Source: Aquabacter sp. L1I39 (GTDB lineage: Bacteria; Pseudomonadota; Alphaproteobacteria; Rhizobiales; Xanthobacteraceae). From it: a DNA stretch of 64,000 nt. The position numbers were made by a program, and so were the translations under genes. The stretch lies in NCBI RefSeq assembly GCF_017742835.1, contig NZ_CP072392.1, positions 2,464,385-2,528,384 on the forward strand, in the 5' to 3' direction. Positions 51,494 to 59,333 of the stretch are shown one piece after another. Under the pieces are notes generated by a model. That model had not been told where the DNA came from. It did no database searches and saw only the letters and a list, made by a program, of their open reading frames with translations. Positions within the stretch are counted from its first letter, which is position 1, and each line of letters opens with the position of its first letter.

Positions 51494-52012
51494 TCAGGGT
51501 TGAAGGCGAACCGCCCCGGCGGGACGGGAGGCAGGAAAGGCAGCCGGCATCGCCAGGGCGAAGCGGGCCTGGGGCTGCATGGGGAAGGTCACGACGGAGA
51601 CTTCCCACAGATCGATGCGGGCGATGCGGCGCACGCGGCTGCGCGGATCGGTGCGGGCGGCGGCCGCCTTGAAGCCGATGGACAGGCCATCGAGCGCGCC
51701 GACGCGGGCAAGGTTCATCACCTCCCGCCCGCGCCGCACATCAAGGGCGAGGCGGCCGCGCACGAAAAGGCCGTGCTCGTCCTCCGCGATGTCGGTCCAC
51801 ACGCCGATGGGCTCGGCCGGATCGTGCTGGTAGAGCAGCCGCACGCCGGCCGCGCCCCGCGTTTCTAGGGAGCGGGCGAAGGCGCCGGGGGCGATGCTGT
51901 CGCGGCCGAGATCCACCCGGTCGAACAGGCAGGCATAGCCCTCGATCCAGCCCTCCGCATCCGCCTCCACCGCCCGCCGAACGGGCGGGCGCAAGGTGCG
52001 GGCAAAGCTCAT
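51494..52012 (-). CDS. HK97 family prohead protease (RcGTA g4-like)
   Basis: This peptidase of 172 residues has the U35 pattern: EGYACLFDRVDLGRDSIAPGAFARSL, catalytic His in RLLYQHDPAEPIG, Ser in LDGLSIGFKAAAA and the DLWEVSVVTFPMQPQARF end. It matures the capsid by cutting its N-terminal domain. ATG 52012 overlaps the preceding small gene (ATGA), and the capsid start lies 10 bp beyond its stop. Confidence 0.93.
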   Translation of the reverse strand: MSFARTLRPPVRRAVEADAEGWIEGYACLFDRVDLGRDSIAPGAFARSLETRGAAGVRLLYQHDPAEPIGVWTDIAEDEHGLFVRGRLALDVRRGREVMNLARVGALDGLSIGFKAAAARTDPRSRVRRIARIDLWEVSVVTFPMQPQARFALAMPAAFPASRPAGAVRLQP

Positions 52013-52197
52013 GCGGGGTCCTTTCCGCCCGCGCCGGGCTTGCGGCGCTTGCCGCGCTCCAGGCGCTCCAGAGTGGCGACGAAGTCGCGGAACACACCGC
52101 CCGGCGCCGGTGCCGGGGCTGGCGCCTGGGCGCGGCGAAGGGTGGGCCCGAGCGCGCGAATGCGCGGCGCGGGCGCCTTCTGGAAGGGGACACGCAT
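52009..52197 (-). CDS. Small GTA-cluster protein before the protease gene
   Basis: This basic protein of 62 residues has an Ala/Pro-rich middle (RRAQAPAPAPAPGG) and a helix FRDFVATLERLERGKRRK. It overlaps the protease start by 4 bp. Its position, after portal and before protease, is that of RcGTA g3.5 or a similar accessory head gene. No family can be claimed from sequence alone. Confidence 0.6.
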   Translation of the reverse strand: MRVPFQKAPAPRIRALGPTLRRAQAPAPAPAPGGVFRDFVATLERLERGKRRKPGAGGKDPA

Positions 52198-52264
52198 GCC
52201 GAATGTCTCCGAGGGAGGATGGAAGGCGAAAGGGGCGCGGGCTCAGCGGGCGCGCGGGAAAGGT

Positions 52265-52471
52265 TCACCCGTCATTGCGGGCGTTGAAGCGGGCCAGCTC
52301 CCGCACGAAGGCATCAAGCCGCTCGGTGGCGCGGGAAAGGGCGGCAAGCGCACGCACCGCCACCAAAGTGGCGCTGCCGGCCCATAAGAGAAGCGCGAGA
52401 TGGGCGAGATCGCCCCGCTCGGCGAAGGCGCGCAGAAGGGCGTCCATGGGCAGGCCCGCCGCCGGATTCAT
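52265..52471 (-). CDS. Small one-helix GTA-cluster protein (RcGTA g3.5 position)
   Basis: This protein of 68 residues has one hydrophobic helix (LAHLALLLWAGSATLVAVRAL) followed by an amphipathic stretch (SRATERLDAFVRELARFN). It starts at an ATG overlapping the portal stop (ATGA). Small proteins at this position occur in other GTA clusters (g3.5, rcc01685-type head-formation family); homology is inferred from position. Confidence 0.65.
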   Translation of the reverse strand: MNPAAGLPMDALLRAFAERGDLAHLALLLWAGSATLVAVRALAALSRATERLDAFVRELARFNARNDG

Positions 52472-53640
52472 GGATGCGGCCCATAGCCCACGGCGGCGCG
52501 CTTCTCGTCCTCGGTGAGGAAGGCGGCGGCGCCCACCCGCGCCCAGAGGTCCGCGCGCTCGGCGGAGAGCGCCTCAACCTGGTCGAGGTCCGGCACGAGA
52601 GTCAGATCCCCGCCATAGGCCGGCGCCAGCCAGGCGGACAAGGCCGCGCCGATGCGCCGGACCATGGGCAGCACGGTGAGCCGCCACAAGGCGCGGTTGG
52701 CCTCGGCATAATTGGCGAAGGTGTTGTCGCCGGGCAGGCCCAGCAGCATGGGCGGCACGCCCACGGCGAGCGCGATCTCGCGCGCCGCATTGGCGCGGGC
52801 GGCCTCGAAATCCATGTCCTTGGGGCTGAGGCCCAAAGGCTTCCAGTCGAGCCCGCCTTCCAGCAGCAGCGGCCGGCCGGCATTGGCGGCGCCCTGGAAG
52901 CTCGCCTCCAATTCCTCCTTGAGGCGCTGGAACTGGTCCTCGCTCAAGGTGCCCGCCCCGCCATAGACGAGGGCGCCGGAGGGCCGGGCGGCATTGTCGA
53001 TGAGCGCCTTGTTCCAGGCGGCCGAGGCATTGTGCAGGTCCAGCGCGCGGGCGGCGGCCTCCAGCGGGGGAAAGCCGTAATGATCGTCCAGCGGGTTGAA
53101 GGCGGCGATGTGGAGGATGGGCAAGGCGGTGCCCCCCTGCGTCTCCATCCCCTCCTGGGCAATGCGCAAGGTGCGCCCATCCAGCACATAGTCGAAGGCT
53201 TCCGGCCAGCCATCGGGGCCGGGCACCACCTTCACCCGGTCGGGCCGCAGGATGTGGATCTCGCGGGGCGCGCCGTCCACGCAGACGAGCTCCAGATAGG
53301 CATTGCCGGCCACCAGGAGATGCCCGCACACCGCCTCCACCAGGTCCGGCCCGCGCAGGCGGGGATTGGGATTGGCGAGGAGCGCCAGGAGCGGATGGCG
53401 GTCCAGCTCGCGCCCCTCTTCCATCAGCACGAACGGCACCGAGCCCGCCGCCTCGGCGACGAGGCGCACGGCGCGGTGGGCGATGGCATTGCGGGCATAG
53501 CCCTCGCGGGCAAGGCCGGCATAGTCGCAAGGCGACCAGCGCGCCTGGCCGTGGCCGAACAGGGCGACAAGCGCGGCGGTCCGGCTCGCCTTCACCTGGG
53601 GCGGACGGGGCCGGAAGGGCGCGAGAAGGGTGCGGAACAT
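52468..53640 (-). CDS. GTA portal protein (RcGTA g3-like, HK97 portal family)
   Basis: This protein of 390 residues is a portal of the HK97 family: CDYAGLAREGYARNAIAHRAVRLVAEAAGSVPFVL, HPLLALLANPNPRLRGPDLVEAVCGHLLVAGNAYLE and the C-terminal region with GVPPMLLGLPGDNTFANYAEANRALWRLTVLPM. It forms the dodecameric DNA entry ring that binds the terminase and connector. ATG 53640 is preferred over an upstream Pro-rich extension. The 822 bp upstream to terL are filled by tandem repeats. Confidence 0.94.
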   Translation of the reverse strand: MFRTLLAPFRPRPPQVKASRTAALVALFGHGQARWSPCDYAGLAREGYARNAIAHRAVRLVAEAAGSVPFVLMEEGRELDRHPLLALLANPNPRLRGPDLVEAVCGHLLVAGNAYLELVCVDGAPREIHILRPDRVKVVPGPDGWPEAFDYVLDGRTLRIAQEGMETQGGTALPILHIAAFNPLDDHYGFPPLEAAARALDLHNASAAWNKALIDNAARPSGALVYGGAGTLSEDQFQRLKEELEASFQGAANAGRPLLLEGGLDWKPLGLSPKDMDFEAARANAAREIALAVGVPPMLLGLPGDNTFANYAEANRALWRLTVLPMVRRIGAALSAWLAPAYGGDLTLVPDLDQVEALSAERADLWARVGAAAFLTEDEKRAAVGYGPHP

Positions 53641-54461
53641 GGCGGTCTCCGAAGGGGGCGGGCGATGCGGCAAAGCGGGCGCGCCCGGCGGCGGCGGTGT
53701 CGGATGTGGTTTCACCCCTTTGTCCCTTCGCCTCCCGCCCCCTCCCCGGCCCTCCCCCGCTAGCGGGAGAGGGAGGGTGGCCGGCCAGCGGCGAGGGTCA
53801 GCAAAGCATGGCGGGCGGCATAAGGCGGCGGAGCCGGCGGACGGTCCTCCTCCCCCCGCGCGACCTGCCCCCTCTCACGCCAAGCGGGGGAGGGTTGGGG
53901 AGGGGTTACAGGGGCCAGATCAGCGCCCCGGGAACGCATGGGCGCCGGGACACGGCGAGAAAAGCACAAGCCGACCGCTGGCCGCGCCGGCCCCCTCCCC
54001 GGCCCTCCCCCGCAAGCGGGAGAGGGAGGGGGACCGGCCAGCGGCGAGGGACAGCAGAACCGGCGGCCGGCATGGGGCGGCGGAACTGGGCGCACCGCCC
54101 TCCGCCCCGCGCGCCCCGCCCCCTCTCCCGCAAAGCGGGGGAGGGTTGGGGAGGGGGCAAACGGGCCAGATCAACGCCACGGCAACGCACGGGCGCCGGG
54201 ACACGGCGAGAAAAGGACCAGCCGACCGCTGGCCCCAGCGGCCCCCCTCCCCGGCCCTCCCCCGCAAGCGGGAGAGGGAGGGGGGCCGGCCAACGGCGAG
54301 GGACAGGAGAGAATGGCCGACGGCGTGGGGCGGCGGAGTAGAGGGGACGGTATCGACCCCGCGCGACCTGCCCCCTCCCCCGCAAGCGGGAGAGGGAGGC
54401 CCGGCCGGCCAGCGGACCCATGGCCGAACGGACAAGCGGACCGGCGGCCTTCCAGCGCCCC
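53641..54461. repeat. Tandem repeat array (unit about 252 bp) between terminase and portal genes
   Basis: Nearly identical segments begin with CCTCCCCGGCCCTCCCCCGC-type motifs at 53741, 53994 and 54246, giving spacings of 253 and 252 bp. Shared landmarks follow in each: a GCAAGCGGGAGAGGGAGGG hairpin, GGCCAGCGGCGAGGG, a CGCGCGACCTGCC or CGCGCGCCC-type block, then GGGCCAGATCA and GACACGGCGAGAAAA. The third copy is truncated near 54375. Long open frames on both strands here are by-products of the repeat. Confidence 0.8.
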
Positions 54462-55742
54462 TCACAGCCCCCGCACGCGGGGCGCGGGGGGGCGGGGGCC
54501 GAGGGCGAGGGCGGTGACGGCCCAGACGAGGGCGTCGAGCCGGTCCGGCGAGCGGCCGTTGGAGAGGCCCTCGGGGGCGAAGTCGCACAATTCGTCTTCG
54601 AGCGCGGGAAAGGCGCCCGCATGGCGCACACGGCCCTGCTCGTAGAGGGCGGCCACCGGCTCGGCGCGCAGATATTTGCCGCGCGTGGCGCGCACTGGCT
54701 CCACCGGGACGGCGCCATCCACCTCGGCGATGACGGCGCGCACCATCTCGCCGCCCTGGTTCACCTCCACCACGATGCGATCGGCGCAAAAGCGCTGATA
54801 GAGCGCGACCGCGCGGCTCGCCCATTGCACCGGCGTGAGGCCGGCGGCGCTGTCATCGGCCAGCACATGGACGATGCCCTCCCGGTCGATGCCGGCGCAG
54901 ACGAGGCCGCAGGCATCGGCCCCGGCACGGGAGGAAGCGGGCGGGTCCACCGCCACCACCACCCGCACCAAGGGCGGCGGGGCGGCCTCGCGGGCGGCTT
55001 CCAGGCGCGCGCGGGTCCACAGGGCGTCGGGCCGGTCCTCCAGGATTTCGCCGTCCAGTTCCTGCCGGCCGAGGCGCGTGCCGCCATAGCGGGTGAGCAC
55101 GGCGGCGAGAAAACCGGGCGCCAGAAGCCGGGCATTGTCCGCCGTGCGGGCGCGGCTCACCGCCGTGGTGGGATCGGTCAGGAGGCGCTTGACCAGGGGG
55201 GTGGGGCGCGGCGTGGTGGTGATCATCTGGCGCGGCTGGTCGCCCAGGCGCAGGCCGAATTGCAGCATGTCGAAGGTGGCGTCCGCCCGGCGCCACTTGG
55301 CCAGCTCGTCCAGCCAGGCGGCCTGAAATTGCGGGCCGCGCAGGCTTTCCGGGTCTTCCGCTGAAAAACCCTGCGCCACCGCGCCATTGGGCCAGACGAG
55401 GCGGCGGCGGGCGGCTTCCCAGCGGGGGCGCTCGTGATTGGGATGGATGGCGAGGAGGCCGGAGACGCCGTCCACCATCACCTCGCGCACATCGGCCATG
55501 GTCTCGGCCACCAGGGCGATGCGCGCGACCGGCGCGGTGGCAAACGGCGGTCGGCCGAAGGCGAGGCCCCGTACCCATTCGGCGCCCGCCCGCGTCTTCC
55601 CGGCGCCCCGGCCGCCCAGCACCAGCCAAGTGGTCCAGGGCGCGCCGCCCTGGGCGAGAGAGGGCGGAAGCTGATCGGGCCGGGCCCACAATTCCCACTC
55701 ATACAGCAAGGCGGCCATGGCGGGATCGGCCAGCAGCGCCAT
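54462..55742 (-). CDS. GTA large terminase subunit (RcGTA g2-like)
   Basis: This packaging ATPase-nuclease of 426 residues has Walker A VLGGRGAGKTRAGAEW (P-loop at about 43-50), Walker B AAWLDELAKW (D145-E146), the coupling motif TTTPRP and a C-terminal RNase H-type nuclease with Asp in VVVAVDPPAS and a late SPDRLDALVWAV. The N-terminus YEWELWARPDQLPPSL is diagnostic for the GTA/headful class. The ATG at 55742 lies 7 nt after the g1-like stop. The subunit cuts and pumps host DNA into the capsid. Confidence 0.95.
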   Translation of the reverse strand: MALLADPAMAALLYEWELWARPDQLPPSLAQGGAPWTTWLVLGGRGAGKTRAGAEWVRGLAFGRPPFATAPVARIALVAETMADVREVMVDGVSGLLAIHPNHERPRWEAARRRLVWPNGAVAQGFSAEDPESLRGPQFQAAWLDELAKWRRADATFDMLQFGLRLGDQPRQMITTTPRPTPLVKRLLTDPTTAVSRARTADNARLLAPGFLAAVLTRYGGTRLGRQELDGEILEDRPDALWTRARLEAAREAAPPPLVRVVVAVDPPASSRAGADACGLVCAGIDREGIVHVLADDSAAGLTPVQWASRAVALYQRFCADRIVVEVNQGGEMVRAVIAEVDGAVPVEPVRATRGKYLRAEPVAALYEQGRVRHAGAFPALEDELCDFAPEGLSNGRSPDRLDALVWAVTALALGPRPPAPRVRGL

Positions 55743-55749
55743 CAGTTCG

Positions 55750-56253
55750 TCAGGTGTTTTCTCCTTCGCGCAGCGCCTCAAGGCGGCGCGCAAGCTCGCG
55801 GCGGAAGGTGTCGAGGTCGAAGGCAATGGCATCCTCCCGGTTTTCCGCATCCACCGGCCGGCGGGGGCCGGAGGCGGCCTCCAGCGCCTTCAACTCCCGC
55901 AGCACCCGCGCCAGAACCGCCAGCGTGCGGGCATCGCGCTCCGCGTCGGCGGCGAGGCCATCGGTGCGGGCGAGGCGGGCCTCGATCTCGTCCACCTGCA
56001 TCTCGGCGGCGCGCCACAGGCGCTCCACCAAGGCGCGGCGGCGGGCGGGCAGGAGCAGCGAGGCGCGGCGGCTGGTGCGCCGGCGCGGCAGCGGGGCCTT
56101 GATGGCGATGCCGTCCGGGCCGGGGGCATGGTCGATCCAGTAATAGGTGCGCCCGGTGGACAGGCCCGTGCGGGCCACGATCTCATGGATGGGCACGCCG
56201 TCCTGGTAGAGGGCGCGCACGGTCGCCGCGACGCCGGGGGACGGTTCGCTCAT
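55750..56253 (-). CDS. GTA small terminase-type protein (RcGTA g1-like)
   Basis: This protein of 167 residues is the first gene of the cluster. It has an N-terminal helix-turn-helix (VRALYQDGVPIHEIVARTGLSTGRTYYWID) and a long helical region (LWRAAEMQVDEIEARLA, TLAVLARVLRELKALE), as in small terminases and RcGTA g1. It probably recognises or licenses DNA for packaging. ATG 56253 is set by family N-terminus; the frame extends to 56307. It has a helical, charged C-terminus (RRELARRLEALREGEN). Confidence 0.85.
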   Translation of the reverse strand: MSEPSPGVAATVRALYQDGVPIHEIVARTGLSTGRTYYWIDHAPGPDGIAIKAPLPRRRTSRRASLLLPARRRALVERLWRAAEMQVDEIEARLARTDGLAADAERDARTLAVLARVLRELKALEAASGPRRPVDAENREDAIAFDLDTFRRELARRLEALREGENT

Positions 56254-56452
56254 GGGGACATCCGCTCTGGAAGAAGAAAGGCCGCAGAGGCGGCGCCTCA
56301 GGCGCACCTCTTGAACATGGACAAACCCTAGCGGAGGAGCGCACCGCTGTCAAGACGTTATTCCTAGGAATTTTCACAGCCATATATGCAGGGATGACTG
56401 GCGGCCCGATGCAGGCGTGCTATGCCTTGCCTCCTGGAACAGGAGAGGCCGC
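56254..56452. promoter_or_regulatory. GTA cluster promoter region with a 12-bp palindrome
   Basis: This 199-bp spacer lies between the g1-like gene and the divergent flavin reductase-like gene. ATTCCTAGGAAT at 56360-56371 is a perfect palindrome within the AT-rich part (56355-56395), about 107 bp before the GTA start. It is a candidate operator for GTA control (GafA-type in Rhodobacter), but no matching known site could be identified. Confidence 0.5.
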
Positions 56453-57079
56453 ATGAGCGCCGTTCGGGACGTCCATTATTACGAGCCGGCCAAGGGCCAC
56501 GGTTTGCCGCACGATCCCTTCAACGCCATCGTGGGGCCGCGCCCCATCGGCTGGATCTCCACCCGCGCGGTGGACGGGACGCTGAATCTGGCCCCTTATT
56601 CCTTCTTCAACGCCTTCAACTACACCCCGCCTTTGGTGGGCTTTTCCAGCACCTCCTGGAAGGACACGGTGGCCAATATCGAGGCGACGGGGGAATTCTG
56701 CTGGAACCTAGCCACCCGCGACCTGGCGGAAGCCATGAACGCCACCTCCGCCTCGGTGGGGCCGGAGGTGGACGAGTTCGCGCTCGCCGGCCTCACCCCG
56801 GCGGAAAGCCGCAAGGTGGGCGTGCCGCGCGTAGCGGAAAGCCGGGTCTCGTTCGAGTGCCGCCTCGCCCAGCTGATCCGCCTGACCGACGCGGCCGGAA
56901 CGCCCGTGGATGCCTGGCTGAGCATCGGCGAGGTGGTGGCCGTGCACATCGACAAGGCGCTGTTGAAGGACGGCATTTACCAGACCGCTGAGGCCCACCC
57001 TATCCTGCGCGCCGGGGGACCGGCGGCCTATGCGGAGGTGAGCCCGGAGATCATGTTCGACATGCGCCGGCCGAGATAG
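56453..57079 (+). CDS. Flavin reductase family protein
   Basis: This protein of 208 residues belongs to the FMN-binding split-barrel flavin reductase-like family. VGPRPIGWISTRAVDGTLNLAPYSFFNAFNYTPPLVGFSS is the typical flavin-binding segment, with the NIEATGEFCWNLATRDLAEAMN block following. AGGAGAGG lies just before the ATG at 56453; the frame extends to 56417 without reason. It may supply reduced flavin to an oxygenase or act as a small NAD(P)H-flavin oxidoreductase. It is divergent from the GTA cluster and no oxygenase adjoins it. Confidence 0.85.
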   Translation: MSAVRDVHYYEPAKGHGLPHDPFNAIVGPRPIGWISTRAVDGTLNLAPYSFFNAFNYTPPLVGFSSTSWKDTVANIEATGEFCWNLATRDLAEAMNATSASVGPEVDEFALAGLTPAESRKVGVPRVAESRVSFECRLAQLIRLTDAAGTPVDAWLSIGEVVAVHIDKALLKDGIYQTAEAHPILRAGGPAAYAEVSPEIMFDMRRPR

Positions 57080-57108
57080 GGGGACAGGGAGGGAGCGCGC
57101 CCCACCCC

Positions 57109-57456
57109 TCAGCCTTTGAGGAAATCCGCCCGCATGGGCGTGAACACGTCCACCAGCACGCCCGGCTCCACGCAGATGGCGCCGTGATGGACGCCGGAGG
57201 GGACGTAGAAGCTGTCGCCGGCTTTCAGGCGGGCCGTCTTGCCGTCGATGGTGATGTCGAACACCCCGCTCTCCACGGAGGTGATCTGCACATGGGGGTG
57301 AGAGTGCGGCACGCCGCCCGGCCCCGCCTTGTCGAACATGACCCGCACCATCATGATCTCGTCATTATAGGTGAGGATCTGCCGGCGGACGATGTCGTCC
57401 ACCCGCTCCACCGGGGCCTCGTCGACGAGGCCGAACACGTCGCCCTTGCGGGACAT
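57109..57456 (-). CDS. kdgF: Cupin protein KdgF, uronate-ring linearising enzyme
   Basis: This single-domain cupin of 115 residues has HSHPHVQITSVESGVFDITIDG (metal-binding His and Glu) and GDSFYVPSGVHHGAI. Its pattern and length match KdgF, which converts 4,5-unsaturated uronates into linear ketouronates in pectin and alginate breakdown. AAGGAG is 7 nt before ATG 57456. It lies downstream of kduD and kduI on the same strand, separated by a repeat-filled spacer of 245 bp, which fits the pathway role. Confidence 0.85.
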   Translation of the reverse strand: MSRKGDVFGLVDEAPVERVDDIVRRQILTYNDEIMMVRVMFDKAGPGGVPHSHPHVQITSVESGVFDITIDGKTARLKAGDSFYVPSGVHHGAICVEPGVLVDVFTPMRADFLKG

Positions 57457-57495
57457 GAGATTGCTCCTTGAAATCCGTAGGGCGTTTGGATGGCC

Positions 57496-57555
57496 CCTGC
57501 CCGTCTCTTGCCGGTCCGTCTTTTGCCGGTCCGTCTTTTGCCTGCCCGTCTCTTG
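57496..57555. repeat. Four tandem 15-bp units in an A-B-B-A order
   Basis: CCTGCCCGTCTCTTG (57496-57510) is followed by CCGGTCCGTCTTTTG twice (57511-57525 and 57526-57540) and then by the first unit again (57541-57555). Units A and B differ at four positions. The array directly precedes another palindromic element. It lies between kduD and kdgF. Confidence 0.8.
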
Positions 57556-57558
57556 GCC

Positions 57559-57652
57559 GTCATGCCCGGGCTTATCCCGGGCATCCACGCCTCTGTCCTA
57601 AGCTTGCCCCGGCGGAGCCCCGTGGATGGCCGGGACACGCCCGGCCATGACG
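57559..57652. repeat. Rhizobiales-type palindromic intergenic element
   Basis: About 94 bp running from GTCATGCCCGGGCTTATCCC through CGGGCATCCACG to GGATGGCCGGGACACGCCC and CCATGACG. The two ends are complementary, and each half contains its own hairpin. Elements of this form (CATGGCCGGG...CCATCCACG) are abundant between genes in Bradyrhizobium and relatives. Confidence 0.7.
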
Positions 57653-57701
57653 CCGATGGCTCCTCACACCATACCCATCCTGCCGCGCATGGGGATCGGC
57701 T

Positions 57702-58460
57702 TTACCGGGCGAGCCAACCGCCGTCCACCGGCAGCACGATGCCGTGCACGTAGCTGGCGGCGGGGGAGGCCAGGAACACCGCCGCCCCACCCAGTTCGTC
57801 CGGCTGGCCCCAATGGCCGGCGGGGATGCGGGCGAGGATGTCGGCGGAGCGCTTGGGGTCCTCGCGCAGCGCCTGCGTGTTGTTGGTGACGAAATAGCCG
57901 GGCGCGATGGCATTCACATTGATGCCTCGCCCCGCCCATTCGCACGCCAGCAGCTTGGTGAGGCCGGCCAGCCCGCTCTTGGAGGCCGTATAGGAGGGAA
58001 TGCGGATGCCCCCCTGGAAGGACAGGAGCGAGGCGACGTTGATGACGCGCCCGCCCTTGCCATCCGCCAGCCAGCCGCGCGCAAACGCCTGGGTGAGGAA
58101 GAAGACGGACTTCAGATTGACGTCCATCACCGCGTCCCAATCGGCCTCGGTGAAATCCACGGCATCGGCGCGGCGGATGATGCCGGCATTGTTGACGAGA
58201 ATGTCCACCCGTCCGTCCTGCGTGGCCTCTTCCACCACGCGGGCGATGGGTTCGAGCGTTGAAAGGTCGGCCTTGATCGCCTGGAACGGCACGCCGGCGG
58301 CCTCCACCTCCGCCTGGGTCTCGTCCATGGCGGAGCGGCCCACCGCCACGATGCCGGCCCCGGCGCGCGCCAGCGCCACCGCGATGGCGCGGCCAAGGCC
58401 GGTATTGGCGCCGGTGACCACCGCGCGGCGGCCGGAAAGGTCAAAGGGAGACGCGATCAT
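57702..58460 (-). CDS. kduD: 2-dehydro-3-deoxy-D-gluconate 5-dehydrogenase KduD (SDR)
   Basis: This SDR enzyme of 252 residues has the nucleotide motif VTGANTGLGRAIAVALARAG, NNAG in ILVNNAGIIRRADAVDF and the catalytic SLLSFQGGIRIPSYTASKSGLAG with the Y-x3-K. Substrate-region PGYFVTNNTQALREDP is typical of KduD. It reduces 2,5-diketo-3-deoxygluconate to 2-keto-3-deoxygluconate. ATG 58460 is 3 bp after the kduI stop; a GTG at 58469 is an alternative. Operon with kduI and kdgF. Confidence 0.92.
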   Translation of the reverse strand: MIASPFDLSGRRAVVTGANTGLGRAIAVALARAGAGIVAVGRSAMDETQAEVEAAGVPFQAIKADLSTLEPIARVVEEATQDGRVDILVNNAGIIRRADAVDFTEADWDAVMDVNLKSVFFLTQAFARGWLADGKGGRVINVASLLSFQGGIRIPSYTASKSGLAGLTKLLACEWAGRGINVNAIAPGYFVTNNTQALREDPKRSADILARIPAGHWGQPDELGGAAVFLASPAASYVHGIVLPVDGGWLAR

Positions 58461-58465
58461 GGCGC

Positions 58466-59308
58466 TCACTTCAGCTGGTCCATGGCCACCATGTCCATGT
58501 CCGTATAGTCGATATTGTCGCCACCCATGCCCCAGATGAAGGTATAGGCCCGCGTGCCGACGCCGGAATGGATGGACCAGGGCGGTGAGATCACCGCCTG
58601 CCCGTCGGCCACCACCAGGTGGCGCGTCTGGTCCGGCTCGCCCATGAGATGGATGACGCGGGCATCCGCCGCCACGTCGAAATAAAGATAGACCTCCGAG
58701 CGGCGGTCATGGACGTGGCAGGGCATGGTGTTCCAGATGTTGCCGTCGTCCAGCTTGGTCATGCCCATGACCAATTGGCAGGACTTCACCACGTCGGGAT
58801 GGATCATCTGGTAGATGGTGCGCCGGTTGGCGGTGGCCTGGTCGCCCAGCACCATGGCCTTGGCCTCGGCGATCTTCACCACCTTGGTCTCGTAGCGGGC
58901 ATGGGCCGGCGTGGAGAGCAGATAGAAGCGGGACGGATTTGACGCATCGTCGGAGGAAAAGACCACCGACTTGGTGCCCTGCGCCACATAGAGCGCATCC
59001 CGGTGGCCGAGCGCGTAGGAAACGCCATCCGCCTCCACCTTGCCCGGCCCGCCAATATTGAACACGCCCAGCTCGCGCCGGTCGAGGAAGTTGGGCGAGC
59101 CGATGGTAGCCTTGTCGCTCTCCAGCGTCAGCGGGGCGTCGGTGGGGGTGGCGCCGCCGATGACGAAGCGCTCCACATGGGAATAGGTGAGTTGCACGGT
59201 GCCGGGCTCGAACAGGCCCTCCACCAGGAAATGCTCGCGCAATTCCTCGGTGTCGAAATAGCGCACGGCGTCGGGATGGCTCACATGGCGCACATCGGAA
59301 ATCATCAT
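58466..59308 (-). CDS. kduI: 5-dehydro-4-deoxy-D-glucuronate isomerase KduI
   Basis: This cupin-fold isomerase of 280 residues has SHVERFVIGGATP, FLDRRELGVFNIGGPG and the zinc-site segment NTMPCHVHDRRSEVYLYFD (two His and a Glu), then ISPPWSIHSGVGTRAYTFIWGM with a further His. These are hallmarks of KduI. It interconverts 5-keto-4-deoxyuronate and 2,5-diketo-3-deoxygluconate for kduD. ATG 59308 or 59305 start here with GAGG upstream; the open frame reaches 59377. It lies between the TRAP large permease and kduD on one strand. Confidence 0.95.
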   Translation of the reverse strand: MMISDVRHVSHPDAVRYFDTEELREHFLVEGLFEPGTVQLTYSHVERFVIGGATPTDAPLTLESDKATIGSPNFLDRRELGVFNIGGPGKVEADGVSYALGHRDALYVAQGTKSVVFSSDDASNPSRFYLLSTPAHARYETKVVKIAEAKAMVLGDQATANRRTIYQMIHPDVVKSCQLVMGMTKLDDGNIWNTMPCHVHDRRSEVYLYFDVAADARVIHLMGEPDQTRHLVVADGQAVISPPWSIHSGVGTRAYTFIWGMGGDNIDYTDMDMVAMDQLK

Positions 59309-59333
59309 AAACCTCAATGAAAGACAGGCGCCG

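Noticed and set aside
53630..54825. Long open frames on both strands between terminase and portal
   Set aside because: They follow the 252-bp repeat unit, are extremely Gly/Pro/Arg-rich, have no family features, and partly overlap the well-supported terminase.
34766..56253. Ordinary temperate prophage
   Set aside because: No integrase, excisionase, repressor, replication genes or attachment-site duplication is visible, and gene content and order match GTA clusters; a degraded prophage remains possible but is less likely.
57459..57652. CRISPR-like array from regular short repeats
   Set aside because: The units are contiguous 15-bp tandem repeats without spacers and there are no cas genes.
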